In this document: in pieces, positions 47,048 through 55,541 of the stretch
How the letters are laid out: every line of letters starts with the position of its first letter
Position numbering within the stretch: the stretch's first letter is position 1
Source of the DNA: Gonocerus acuteangulatus
Taxonomy: Eukaryota; Arthropoda; Insecta; Hemiptera; Coreidae
Reading direction: 5' to 3'
Length of the DNA stretch: 64,000 nucleotides
NCBI GenBank assembly: GCA_946811695.1
Contig: OX328124.1
Coordinates: 62,181,770 to 62,245,769 of the forward strand
Notes under the pieces: generated by a model
Seen by the model: only the letters and a program-made list of their open reading frames with translations
What the model was told of the DNA's origin: nothing
Database searches by the model: none
Translations under genes and position numbers: made by a program

Positions 47048-47391
47048 CTTCCTGAACAGACATGTTGTACACGTAGCAAGTATTACGGAGACTCACCTAA
47101 CTGAAACAGACAGACTACGAATTCCTGGTTATACTGTGTACAGAACTGACCAGGAGACCAGACGGGGTGGAGTCGCTATACTTGTACAGAGACGATTAAT
47201 ACACACTGAACTCTACTTACCAACACTACAGAACATACAGACTGTTGGAATTACACTAACACTAAACAATAACTCCAAAATCAATATACTCGCTGCATAT
47301 CACCGACCTGGAATTCGCCTCATTGAATCCGACTTTGAGTACATTTTTTCCGGAGCTCCGACAGAGTTGCTCGGAGATCTGAATAGTAAAA
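46998..47391 (+). pseudogene. LINE ORF2 part 1: apurinic-type endonuclease, N-terminal half
   Basis: ATG at 46998 is followed by an in-frame stop at 47007-47009 (MDC-stop-LNGLTNRVNLL), then an open frame: TDFLNRHVVHVASITETHLT, RRGGVAILVQRR, INILAAYHRPG and LLGDLNSK. These are the exonuclease-endonuclease-phosphatase motifs of Jockey ORF2: NGL, the catalytic Glu in TETHL, and Asp/Asn in GDLN. At 47391 it is cut by the Helentron-like insertion. If the insert is removed, AAA-AAC-CCT joins and the frame continues as NPVWGCR at 48956. The native start probably read NANGL-like, so the TAA is a later change. Confidence 0.88.
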
Positions 47392-47430
47392 AGTCCGACT
47401 CGCAGGAACTGCGTCATCTTAGCGCGGTTC

Positions 47431-47431
<1 letters not shown>

Positions 47432-47496
<65 letters not shown>

Positions 47497-47659
47497 GGCA
47501 CATCTACATCTAGGTCATTAGCGCCGACATCTAGGGTGTAGCGAGGAATTTCACCAGCGAGCCGTGGGATGATAAAATTCCTGCCGGAGGTTGGGAATCG
47601 AACCCACCATCTCCCGCTTATGAATCCAAGGCGCTAGCCATTAGACCACGGGAGACCCC
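47432..47659 (-). repeat. SINE family A, best full-length copy
   Basis: On the minus strand: GGTCTCCCGTGGTCTAATGG, CTAGCGCC, CGGGAGATGGTGGGTTCGAT followed by TCCC (B box), body with TTTTATCATCCCACGGC, GTCGGCGCTAATGACC, GATGTGCCGT and a long A tail (T run at 47435-47494). GGTTCC occurs on both sides (47426-47431 and 47660-47665), a possible 6-bp duplication. It sits inside the Helentron-like element and is therefore younger. Confidence 0.9.
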
Positions 47660-48746
47660 GGTTCCTGTTCATATCCCTATTCTCATTTGAAAAGCATAGA
47701 ATAGAAACAGATAATATTTTCCTCGGCCTTTGTTCAAAGGGTTTTATGGCTATACCTGGGCTCAGGTCCGCAAGACCCTAGAATCCTCTTCTACCGATAC
47801 TTCATTTCATACGTTTCAATGAATTTGAAAATATCAAATATTTTCACACATTCCTGTGTTCTTTTACTATAGTAATAATTCTACAGATAAAATCAATTAA
47901 AAAATAAAATAAAAAAACCAACAGCATAAAGGCAATTGAAAATATTCAAAAGACGTCAACGAATCTTTTTCCCTTGGCAAGCTATATTTCTAACAATGAA
48001 TTGTTTTTCTTATTTTGCCTAATCTGTTTTATTGTAAAATACATTATCCAACTATAAGCAATTAAAAAATAACAAGGAATAAAAACAGACAAAAAGAACA
48101 GTTCGAATAAGCAAAATCAATTACTTTAATGATTTAAGCACTTATTTCTCCGATTGACATCGCCTAATCAAAACTTTTATCAGAACCTTTTTTGTAGAGC
48201 ATTTAGTAAGCTTTCTAATGGTATTCTTTCGTTTACCAAGATTCTCAACCTTTTTCGAGATATTAAGGAAAATATACAAAGTTACCAAAACTTTTTAAGT
48301 CTGTTAATAAAATATTTTATTCTAACCCTTCCTTAACTCCAAACGTAACCAAAATTTCAACATATTAGTTTTGATGAAAGTAGAACATGCAGAAAATGTT
48401 TCAACTGAATCCCATGATTCTAAGTACCCAAACCAAAAACGGAATTCAAAAAATATTTTTCCAATTTTCTCGAAAACGGTTAAAGCTATCGCCTTTAAAA
48501 TGGTTTCATTCGTTTTCCTAGCCCAGGAATCATATAAAACGAGTACTTAGAAGCTTATGAACTCAAAAACGTAAGAGTTACGATTTTTTTTGCGCGAATT
48601 TCGCCCCAAACGCCATCTTCCAGTAGGCCGATTTTGCTGGTTAACGAACTTGACCTTTCAAATTGGACGAAGGATTTTTGTACCAAATTTCATCAAAATC
48701 GGACCATTCGTCTTCTAGCTAGAGAGCGAACAGACAAATATATATA

Positions 48747-48814
<68 letters not shown>

Positions 48815-48907
48815 CAAATTTGAACCACCGTTATTTTCGGTCTCTAGGGGTTCTGAAACGCGAAATTTTCTAGTCGGCACTTCCGGATTGTTTCATTGTA
48901 TCAACCC

Positions 48908-48952
48908 TATAAGCGGGGTTCCTCCCAATGGGAGAGGGAGGAACCGCGCTAA
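48908..48952. repeat. 3' terminal stem-loop of the Helentron-like element
   Basis: Arms GGGGTTCCTCCC and GGGAGGAACCGCGC around AATGGGAGA, ending CTAA. Present also at 12426 and 17398 with compensating and non-compensating changes. Confidence 0.8.
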
Positions 48953-48955
48953 AAC

Positions 48956-51220
48956 CCTGTCTGGGGCTGCAGAACACTGAACTCAAACGGAACACGACTT
49001 GAACACATATCTACGAACTTAGGACTGCACATATCAGCACCTGACGAACCAACACACTACCCAACACAAGACAGATATCAACCGGACATACTAGATATTG
49101 CTGTACTTCATAACATACGCTACCCACTTTATCATGACACACTTACAGACTTGGACTCAGATCACTTAACGGTTATTTGTACTTTTCACGATTCACCTCA
49201 ATTTTCACCAAATCTCCCCAAGCTTATTAACGGACGCGTGGACTGGGAACTCTTCACACATGCTGTGCATATTCTGGATGTGCCATACATATACGAAAGT
49301 ACAGAAGACATTGATATATCCGCCTCGACTCTCACAGAACACATACGCACATCAATACAACACTCAACACAACAGCCCCAGGCTCGGTTACATACTTCTA
49401 ACGGTTCTAAGACTCCGGCCCATATTCTACAGCTTATTCATGACAAGAATACCATTAGGAAAAGGTGGCAGAGATATAGAGATCCCATAGATAAGACACG
49501 TGTAAACAGATTGGGCCGTAGAATTAGGTTTCTTCTAGAATCAGAAAAAATTAAGTCCTACAAAGCCTATGTTTCTGATCTGGACCCAAGTGACAATACT
49601 CTGTGGAGAAAAACTAGGAGAATCCTTGGTAAAATTCCTGCACTCCCTACCCTGAAAACAGACCAACGGACAGCGACTACTGACGAAGAGAAATGCGATA
49701 TTTTCGCCACCCACTTACAGGCTACTGCAAGACCGCTAGACAGAGACGACCCTGAGACTGATACTACAGTGGACGACTTTTTAAGAGAACCTGTGACAGC
49801 AGACGGTGGACGTACAGACTACATAACTCCACAGGAGCTCAAGGGGTATATCAGGAAACTGAAGAACCGAAAAGCACCAGGGGAGGATCAGATTCCGAAT
49901 TTTATTCTGAAAAAGCTGCCCAGGAAGACGATCGACTACTTGGTCGGACTCTATAACGCCTGCTTGAGCCTGGGGTACTTTCCAAAGGCATGGAAGAATG
50001 CGATCGTGCTAATGTTCCACAAGGACGGGAAGCCTAAGCATAATCCCGACAGTTATCGTCCCATAAGTCTATTATGTGCTCTAGGCAAACTGCTGGAAAA
50101 ATGCTTAGAAAAAAGGCTACGGCAACATCTTGAAGAGACCTGCACCATTCCATCACATCAATTTGGCTTCCGACACCATCACTCTGCTACACACCAAGCA
50201 CAGAGAGTTGCAGAAGCAATAGTTAAAGGGTTTGAAGCCAAAGAATACACAGCTGGCTTGTTCTTGGACCTGAAGGGGGCCTTCGATTCAGTTTGGCACC
50301 AGGGTTTATTATATAAACTGAAGAAAACATCGCCACCAGCCAATCTTCTCTCTTCTATAAAGTCCTTTCTAGAAGATCGAACATGCCAAATACGAGTCGG
50401 GACCACCCTAAGCAGCAAGATTGCCTTGGCAGCTCGAGTTCCACAAGGAGCCATTTTGAGCCCCCTTCTCTACCTACTCTACGTCTCCGACATGCCTGAG
50501 GAAGATTCCTTCGCTCAACTCGCATCATTTGCCGACGGCACTCTCGTCTTATCCAGTCACAGGAGTCTGAATACGATGGTTCACAATCTGCAAGCATCGG
50601 CGAACTCGTTGACCCACTGGTTTAGGAAATGGCGACTGGCTCTTAATTCCACCAAGACTGAGGCCAAAGTATTTTCACTTCGGAGGTTCTCAAACGAAGA
50701 AATTCCAGAAATCCGATTGGATAGACTCCCAGTTCCTTGGAGTCCGAAGGACAAGGGTGTGTGTTACCTAGGACTACACTTCGATACTCGACTTACTTGG
50801 AAACTAAACACTAACATAAAATTACGACATGCACACACCAGACTTTCAAAACTATACCCACTGATGAACAGAAAAACATCACTCCGATCTTCACTAGTCA
50901 CACTCCTTTACAAGACCATGATCCTCCCAATACTGACTTACGCCTGCCCTGTGTGGTATGGAACAAACGCGACGAACATCAGACGACTTCAGACCTTACA
51001 GAACAAAGTCCTACGCATAGCAGCCAACACCCCTTGGTTCGTTCGAAACAGCTTGCTCCATCGGGAACTGGGAGTTGATCCCCTCGCATTTCAGATGGAA
51101 GAATTGACCCGCAGATACTACAAAAAACTGGCTCTCTCTACTGGTGCCAAGAACTACCATTTGGGAGAACCTACAGCCCGACGCCTCAAGCCGAGGCTGT
51201 ACCAAGACATTTTATTTTAA
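48956..51220 (+). CDS. LINE ORF2 part 2: endonuclease C-terminal half plus reverse transcriptase
   Basis: Open frame from 48956 to the stop at 51218-51220; the first internal Met is at 49151, but the sense frame begins at the insertion boundary (NPVWGCRTLNSNGTRL). Endonuclease motifs are PDILDI and SDH (LDSDHLTVI). The RT motifs (residues counted from 49151) are KNRKAPGEDQIPNFILKKLP, SYRPISLLCALGKLLEK, HQFGFRHHHSATHQ, LFLDLKGAFDSVWH (motif A Asp), RVPQGAILSPLLYLLY, then SFADGTLVLSS at about 458-468, where the second catalytic Asp of the usual A/YADD box is Gly463 (GGC at 50537-50539). A C-terminal thumb and LTYACPVWYG block follow. Because of the insertion and the changed Asp it is predicted inactive. 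Jockey-clade assignment rests on the gag knuckles and motif style. Confidence 0.92.
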   Translation, partial: PVWGCRTLNSNGTRLEHISTNLGLHISAPDEPTHYPTQDRYQPDILDIAVLHNIRYPLYHDTLTDLDSDHLTVICTFHDSPQFSPNLPKLINGRVDWELFTHAVHILDVPYIYESTEDIDISASTLTEHIRTSIQHSTQQPQARLHTSNGSKTPAHILQLIHDKNTIRKRWQRYRDPIDKTRVNRLGRRIRFLLESEKIKSYKAYVSDLDPSDNTLWRKTRRILGKIPALPTLKTDQRTATTDEEKCDIFATHLQATARPLDRDDPETDTTVDDFLREPVTADGGRTDYITPQELKGYIRKLKNRKAPGEDQIPNFILKKLPRKTIDYLVGLYNACLSLGYFPKAWKNAIVLMFHKDGKPKHNPDSYRPISLLCALGKLLEKCLEKRLRQHLEETCTIPSHQFGFRHHHSATHQAQRVAEAIVKGFEAKEYTAGLFLDLKGAFDSVWHQGLLYKLKKTSPPANLLSSIKSFLEDRTCQIRVGTTLSSKIALAARVPQGAILSPLLYLLYVSDMPEEDSFAQLASFADGTLVLSSHRSLNTMVHNLQASANSLTHWFRKWRLALNSTKTEAKVFSLRRFSNEEIPEIRLDRLPVPWSPKDKGVCYLGLHFDTRLTWKLNTNIKLRHAHTRLSKLYPLMNRKTSLRSSLVTLLYKTMILPILTYACPVWYGTNATNIRRLQTLQNKVLRIAANTPWFVRNSLLHRELGVDPLAFQMEELTRRYYKKLALSTGAKNYHLGEPTARRLKPRLYQDILF

Positions 51221-51348
51221 TTCTTTTTTTTATATATTTTTTTTTGTTTTGTTTTTGTAAATAGCTATTTCTTTAAGGTAGGGATTGTCGGGGTTCGGTC
51301 ACTGTTGCTTAATAAAACTACATTTTTTCATAAAAATGGTTTTATTGT

Positions 51349-51387
51349 GCCGACGTTTCGGCTTGAACTTCAAGCCTTCATCAGGGC
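51349..51387 (-). ncRNA. Hammerhead ribozyme (minimal type I), left copy
   Basis: The reverse complement is identical in core to 52571-52609: GCC, CTGATGA, helix II GGCTTGAA/TTCAAGCC, GAAAC, GTC, GGC. It would be self-cleaving RNA on transcripts of the minus strand, the sense strand of the endonuclease. Confidence 0.8.
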
Positions 51388-51420
51388 TGTAAAAAACAAG
51401 TAGGACGGAGGTAGTACTGA

Positions 51421-51425
51421 AATAT

Positions 51426-51491
<66 letters not shown>
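51421..51491. repeat. (TA)n microsatellite inside the Penelope repeat
   Basis: Pairs with the (TA)n at 52475-52530 at the mirrored position. Confidence 0.95.
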
Positions 51492-51494
<3 letters not shown>

Positions 51495-51939
51495 TACAAA
51501 CACAAATACACATACATATATACATACATACATATGTGGAAAAAGACAAAAGCATAAAATACTGGAACATAATATATAGAAGAACAATGTGCTCTAGAAG
51601 TGTTTGGATTATTAGGAAAACAGATATAAGAATAACAGATTACATATTAGATTAGATATAAGAATAACAATATGGGCTTACCGATGGGAAGATAGAGATC
51701 TATTCCTCACAAATGCGGGATCATTTCTGACAGTTAATACAGGGAAATATAGGAAGAAAGGAGTTGGTGATGGAAGGGGGGGGGGGGGTTCTGGACCACC
51801 CAATGGACAGAGAACATAGAAGATGAAAGAAAGAGCGGCAAAGTACAGGGTGGCAGTAAGGGGTCATAAAGTCATAAAATGTTGTGTTAATGGAAAGGGA
51901 GGCAGGTATAAAGGGCTATATTGCAGGCGGTATAGGGGA

Positions 51940-52471
51940 TTAGGATGGAGTTTTTAATAAATGGAAGATGTTGGAGTAGGTAGAGGAGATGACTTCTTTG
52001 TCAATTTTGTCATTAACTGGATTATTTTCTAGGTGGATAAAAATTGATTCGGAAAGGAGGCGTTTTTCTACGTTGGATTCAGTGGAAAGGATGGAGTATA
52101 GGTCAAAACCAAAGTCATGTCCGTCTGTGATGGCATGTCTAGTTAAAGCTGTCTTTATGTCTTTATTCCGTACATCATTTTTGTGGTTGTTGATACGTTT
52201 TCTTACTGGGTTTTTAGTCTGTCCAATGTACGCACTATTGCAGTTGGGTGTGATGCAGGGGATTCTGTAGACTACATTGGTCCTGTCTTTTTGTGGGATA
52301 GGGTCTTTAAGAGTCGTATGTAAGTTTTTCAGTTTGTTCTGTGTCGATAGTCCTAGTTTTAGAGTGGGGAATGTATCGCGTAGGGATTTTTGGATTTTTT
52401 CTGTGAGGTTTGGGATATATGGGAGGCCTCTGAATTGAGGGACAATATTATCTTGGGTAGTTGTGTTTGTA

Positions 52472-52476
<5 letters not shown>
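51940..52476 (-). pseudogene. Penelope-type GIY-YIG endonuclease domain, RT missing
   Basis: A 178-residue open frame on the minus strand. Residues 1-60 are the linker after the RT thumb (IVPQFRGLPYIPNLTEKIQ). The GIY-YIG endonuclease starts at about residue 67: VVYRIPC, CNSAYIGQTKNPVRKRINNH (YIG and the catalytic Arg), TALTRHAITDGHDFGFDLYS (His) and RLLSESIFIHLENNPVND (Glu and Asn). In Penelope-like elements this domain nicks the target for reverse transcription. The frame is uninterrupted, but the RT that should precede it is gone; upstream is the (TA)n and the inverted repeat, so this is a 5'-truncated copy. The apparent start at 52474 is not native. Confidence 0.92.
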
Positions 52477-52532
<56 letters not shown>

Positions 52533-52570
52533 ATATTTCAGTACTACATCCGTCCTACTTGTTTTTTACA

Positions 52571-52609
52571 GCCCTGATGAAGGCTTGAAGTTCAAGCCGA
52601 AACGTCGGC
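52571..52609 (+). ncRNA. Hammerhead ribozyme (minimal type I), right copy
   Basis: Reads GCC, CTGATGA (52574-52580), helix II GGCTTGAA..TTCAAGCC, GAAAC (52599-52603), GTC, GGC. Helix I would be GCC with GGC; helix III is only about one pair (C-G), as known for Penelope pLTR ribozymes, which often act as dimers. All core positions match the hammerhead consensus. Cleavage is expected after GUC (52606). Confidence 0.82.
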
Positions 52610-52794
52610 ACAATAAAACCATTTTTATGAAAAAATGTAGTTTTATTAAGCAACAGTGACCGAACCCCGACAATCCCTACCTTGCATCATCAACGGTCAA
52701 CGATCTCCTCTCAAGCTATTTCTTTATTTTCCATTTGTGTATAAAACTAATTGCTTTGGTCCAAAATAAAAATGATATTTGTTTGTTTGTTGTT

Positions 52795-53132
52795 TCTAGT
52801 AATTCAAGGACTGCCATCATAGTGGAAATTAACCTCAATTAAAAATAATACTATGAAATAGATAATGTACGATAACAGCTGTTCTCTATCGCCCTAGCAA
52901 CGCATGCTGCCTAGGCTTGCCTGCTCTAACCAGCTAAAACTTTAAACCCCTCTAAAAATACTTAAAAATTCGAATATCAAAAAATCCTTTCTTAGTGAGA
53001 CCTACGTTATATAGGGAGTGTCCATGCAAAATTTCAAAATTTTCTGTCGCGTGGTTTGGGCTGGGCGATGATAGGTCAGTGAGTAAGTCTGTCAGTCAGT
53101 CAGTGAGTGGTATTTTACAAATATATAGTAGA
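52795..53132. repeat. Repeat R1 copy C (uninterrupted)
   Basis: TCTAGTAATTCAAGGACTGC, CAATTAAAAATAATACTATG, CTAGCAACGCATGCTGCC, CAGTCAGTCAGTGAGTG and ACAAATATATAGTAGAT. It lacks the SINE found in copy B, so it documents the empty site. The left border coincides with the LINE target duplication. Confidence 0.85.
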
Positions 53133-53461
53133 TAATAACAATTTATTGAATATTTAATTTGCTTTATTTTAATCTCTTTACAAATGATTTTTATCAGGGG
53201 GGTGTTATCAACAGGATGTCAACCTCTTTAGTCAGCAAACGGGAGATTCTTTTGGCCCCGATGACCCTAATCAGAGCATTATTTTTTTCTGCAATTATAT
53301 TTTTATTTAATAAATAATAAATACGGGATCAGATAACCCAAAACTAAAAGCCAGTTGTAAGGAATGTGCAGATAAGAAACCAGCCGTGATAATAGATGGA
53401 GTTAGCCGAGGCCTATTCGATAGATAGGAGGGAGTATGTTAGGCAGGTAAATATCTCAACT

Positions 53462-53883
53462 ATTGGCCTCGTGACCAGCTAACTGACTAGTGGAGAAAAA
53501 ATATATTCCAAACTAGGAAGTACCAATATTGATTGGCTCCTTCCATAAGTGTTATTATCATTATTATTTGTTATTTATTTTTTGTTTCGTCTTTACTTAT
53601 TTATTATTTAGTTATTTCCATTTATTTTATTATGATTACCATTTATTCGTTTATTTATACTTAAATTATTTTGATATTTCTTTTTATTTATTTATTTTTT
53701 ATTTTATTTTATTTATTTATTTATTTTTTATTTTATTTTATTTTTTTACTTTTTTGTCAGTTGTATTAATCAATTTTTGTATATATCATTAACCATATTT
53801 GTGAGCAAACTTAACCAATGTACTTACAAATGTACAGATGTTAAATAAACGTATTATAATAAAAAAAAAAAAAAAAAAAAAAA
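53462..53883 (+). mobile_element. Poly(A) retroposed segment with 13-bp target duplication
   Basis: AAATATCTCAACT occurs at 53449-53461 and 53884-53896. The insert ends with an AAATAAACGTATTATAAT signal region and a long A tail. Much of its length is TTTA-rich low complexity (53640-53750). There is no domain; it could be the 3' end of a LINE cut short at its 5' side or a retroposed non-coding RNA. Confidence 0.8.
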
Positions 53884-53896
53884 AAATATCTCAACT

Positions 53897-54350
53897 GTGA
53901 GCTAATGGGTTTGTTTTGCAACGCCTTTAGGGTCTGAACCCTTCCTCCGAGTTAGAGGAGTACAGCTCCGATGTTCGCAATATACTAAAGTAAAACCTTT
54001 TGCCGTTGTATGTATGTAGATAATGCAAGGCAAGTAATGAATCGGTGACACCACATGAAAATTTGATAGTAGCCATATTTGAATCAATTCCTCTTGTAGT
54101 CATTTAGAACTACACAAATAACATCAACTGATTTATCTAGCGTCCCTCCCCTTATCCCGTGTGTACGGCAAATATCATTATTATTTCCAAATTAAAAATA
54201 AAATTGGTAAATAATTCAAGAAAAGTAAGATCTGTTTACTGCAATAAGATTCGTTTATTGTTGGTCGCTCTTAAATTATAAATTGTTTGAGATAGCCTAA
54301 AGCCTGGAGCACTAGGTCGTGGTACATTCTAGCGTCTTTGATATGTTAGA
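53897..54350. other. Anonymous sequence
   Basis: No gene recognised. Confidence 0.35.
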
Positions 54351-54436
54351 CGTTTCAATTAATTTTTTTTTTTATTATTTTTTTTTTTTTACGGCGCATC
54401 GACAAATCTTGGCCATTAGCGCCGCGTTTCAATTAA
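54351..54436 (-). repeat. Mini-SINE (family A 3' end) with 12-bp target duplication
   Basis: CGTTTCAATTAA at 54351-54362 and 54425-54436 flanks a minus-strand fragment that begins GGCGCTAATGGCCAAGATTT and ends in GTCGATGCGCCGT plus tail. It is truncated at the same SINE position as 16341-16411. Confidence 0.88.
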
Positions 54437-54709
54437 TAAACGGATTGGCAAATAAATACTTAATAGAGCAAAAACATTATGATTGGTGTATATTTTATGA
54501 TTGTCATTATAATTAGTGTTGGTAAATCTCATATTAAGAACATTATTTTCTACTTATAAGCGTGATCACAGAAACACACAATACTGCACATGCTAGACTC
54601 GCTTCACAAACACATTATTCATTACCATAGAGCAAACAAAAAAAAATAATGGTACGTTTTACCATTTCTTCCAAAATAATTTCTCTAGTAACCTTACAAC
54701 TAAATTTGA
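54437..54709. other. Anonymous sequence
   Basis: No open frame continuous with the Penelope fragment to the right; several stops at 54677-54700. Confidence 0.4.
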
Positions 54710-54712
54710 GGG

Positions 54713-55246
54713 AGGTCGAAAACTAAACAGCAAAGAGACAAAGAAACTAAGATAAAATCAATAGAAATAATTAACTATAACACATTTCCGTATAACCCGA
54801 TTATTGCGAATAAGATAAAAAACGCATGCAAGGAACTAGGTAAAATATCTTGGAGATACCAAACTAAAATTAAAAATTCTTATAGTAGAATAAAAGATAA
54901 ACTAACGCAAAAGGAAACCAAATATAACATTTACCAAATTAGTTGTGCTACATGTGAAAAAGTATATGTAGGAGAAGCTGGACAGATTCTAAAAAAGAGG
55001 ATAAAACAGCACGTTAAAAATATAGACGAGTATGACAACCGAACGGCATTAGTGGACCATGCAATAAAACATAGACACAAATTTGATTTCGAGAATATAA
55101 AAGTTTTGGATAAAGAAAAGAACCCCATAAGAAGAAAAATAAAAGAAAATATTCATATAATTAAAAATAGGAAAAAAACTGTAAATAAAAAAACGGAGAT
55201 CAAATATTTAAACAATATATTTTTTAATATACTCGACGGTAATTAG
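54713..55246 (+). pseudogene. Second Penelope-type element: GIY-YIG endonuclease fragment
   Basis: Open frame of 178 codons including the stop. An RT-thumb/linker remnant (NPIIANKIKNACKELGKISW) is followed by the endonuclease: YNIYQISCATCEKVYVGEAG (NIY and YVG in place of GIY and YIG), KKRIKQH (catalytic Arg), TALVDHAIKHRHKFDFENIK, RRKIKENIHIIK (Glu) and NNIFFNILDGN. It differs strongly from the element at 51940, so it is a separate Penelope lineage. The RT is missing and the upstream edge is a cluster of stops. Very Lys- and Ile-rich, in line with the AT-rich DNA. Confidence 0.88.
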
Positions 55247-55450
55247 GAATATTAATATCATTCGTTTCATTTTTATTTTAACTTTTCGACGCATGACAAA
55301 AGCTTTCTCTGGAATCGATAAAAGCCAGGATCGATCTGAATCAGCTGATGGATAACAGCCTTTTAACGTCATTGTATTAGTATGAACGTGGCCCTACCTG
55401 TGGAAGGTCTTCCGTAGCTAAGGCTAAATCTATGTAAATAGATTAAGTTG

Positions 55451-55489
55451 CCCCTGAAGAGGCGTCAAGAGACGCGAAACATGTAGAGC
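55451..55489 (+). ncRNA. Hammerhead-like motif in the second Penelope 3' region
   Basis: CTGAAGA (core CTGATGA with one change), stem GCGTC-AAGA-GACGC, then GAAAC and ATGTAG. The layout matches the ribozymes at 51349 and 52571 and it sits about 200 bp downstream of the endonuclease stop, but the core change and the lack of a GUC site make activity doubtful. Confidence 0.5.
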
Positions 55490-55541
55490 ATAAAACAAAA
55501 TAAAGCATATTAAGTGAAGTGGATGTAGTTTTATATATGCA

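Larger units (their letters stand above)
47392..48952 (+). mobile_element. Complete Helentron-like non-autonomous element (HINE type)
   Basis: The boundaries are set by the interrupted LINE frame. The left end is AGTCCGACTCGCAGGAACTG, with TTAGCGCGGTTCC 28 bp in (47419-47431). The right end finishes in GGAACCGCGCTAA (48940-48952), the exact inverse, so the inverted repeat is subterminal on the left and terminal on the right. A (TA)n tract lies at 48740-48813, and a stem-loop (GGTTCCTCCC against GGGAGGAACC) precedes the right end. The flanks are A-rich, and the A count fits insertion without target duplication. Asymmetric inverted repeats, a microsatellite, a 3' hairpin and insertion in A/T-rich sequence are traits of Helentron/Helitron2-derived elements. 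No protein is encoded. It carries a SINE at 47432-47659; without it the length is about 1.33 kb. Confidence 0.8.
51276..52713 (-). mobile_element. Penelope-like element, 5'-truncated, with inverted terminal repeats
   Basis: Inserted in the LINE 3' UTR with a 13-bp target duplication AGCTATTTCTTTA (51263-51275 and 52714-52726). Inverted copies of a repeat of about 200 bp (51276-51490 and 52475-52685) flank a unique centre. Each starts or ends with AAGGTAGGGATTGTCGGGGT, includes a hammerhead ribozyme core, and abuts (TA)n. The centre encodes a GIY-YIG endonuclease on the minus strand; the RT domain is missing. The right end has an extra 28 bp ending in AACGATCTCCTCTCA, shared with the relic at 24561-24710. 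Confidence 0.88.
45389..52791 (+). mobile_element. Jockey-like non-LTR retrotransposon with nested insertions
   Basis: Order is 5' UTR, ORF1 (gag), ORF2 (endonuclease plus reverse transcriptase), 3' UTR with AATAAA near 52766. It contains two inserts: a Helentron-like element at 47392-48952 and a Penelope-like element at 51276-52713. Net length without inserts is about 4.4 kb, normal for the Jockey clade. GTTTCTAGTAA flanks the element (45378-45388 or 45395-45405, and 52792-52802), a probable 11-bp target duplication, and the right copy is part of repeat R1. The exact 5' end is ambiguous because the word occurs twice there. Confidence 0.85.

Noticed and set aside
47136..47513. Frame of 125 residues ending in a long poly-Phe run
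   Set aside because: It is the LINE endonuclease read into the Helentron-like insert and the T run of the SINE tail; not a separate gene.
48634..48873. Frames rich in alternating Ile and Tyr (also 31958, 42792, 51370, 56800, 58750)
   Set aside because: Translation of (TA)n microsatellites.
52390..52659. 89-residue plus-strand frame across the Penelope element
   Set aside because: Antisense to the GIY-YIG frame and runs through (TA)n.
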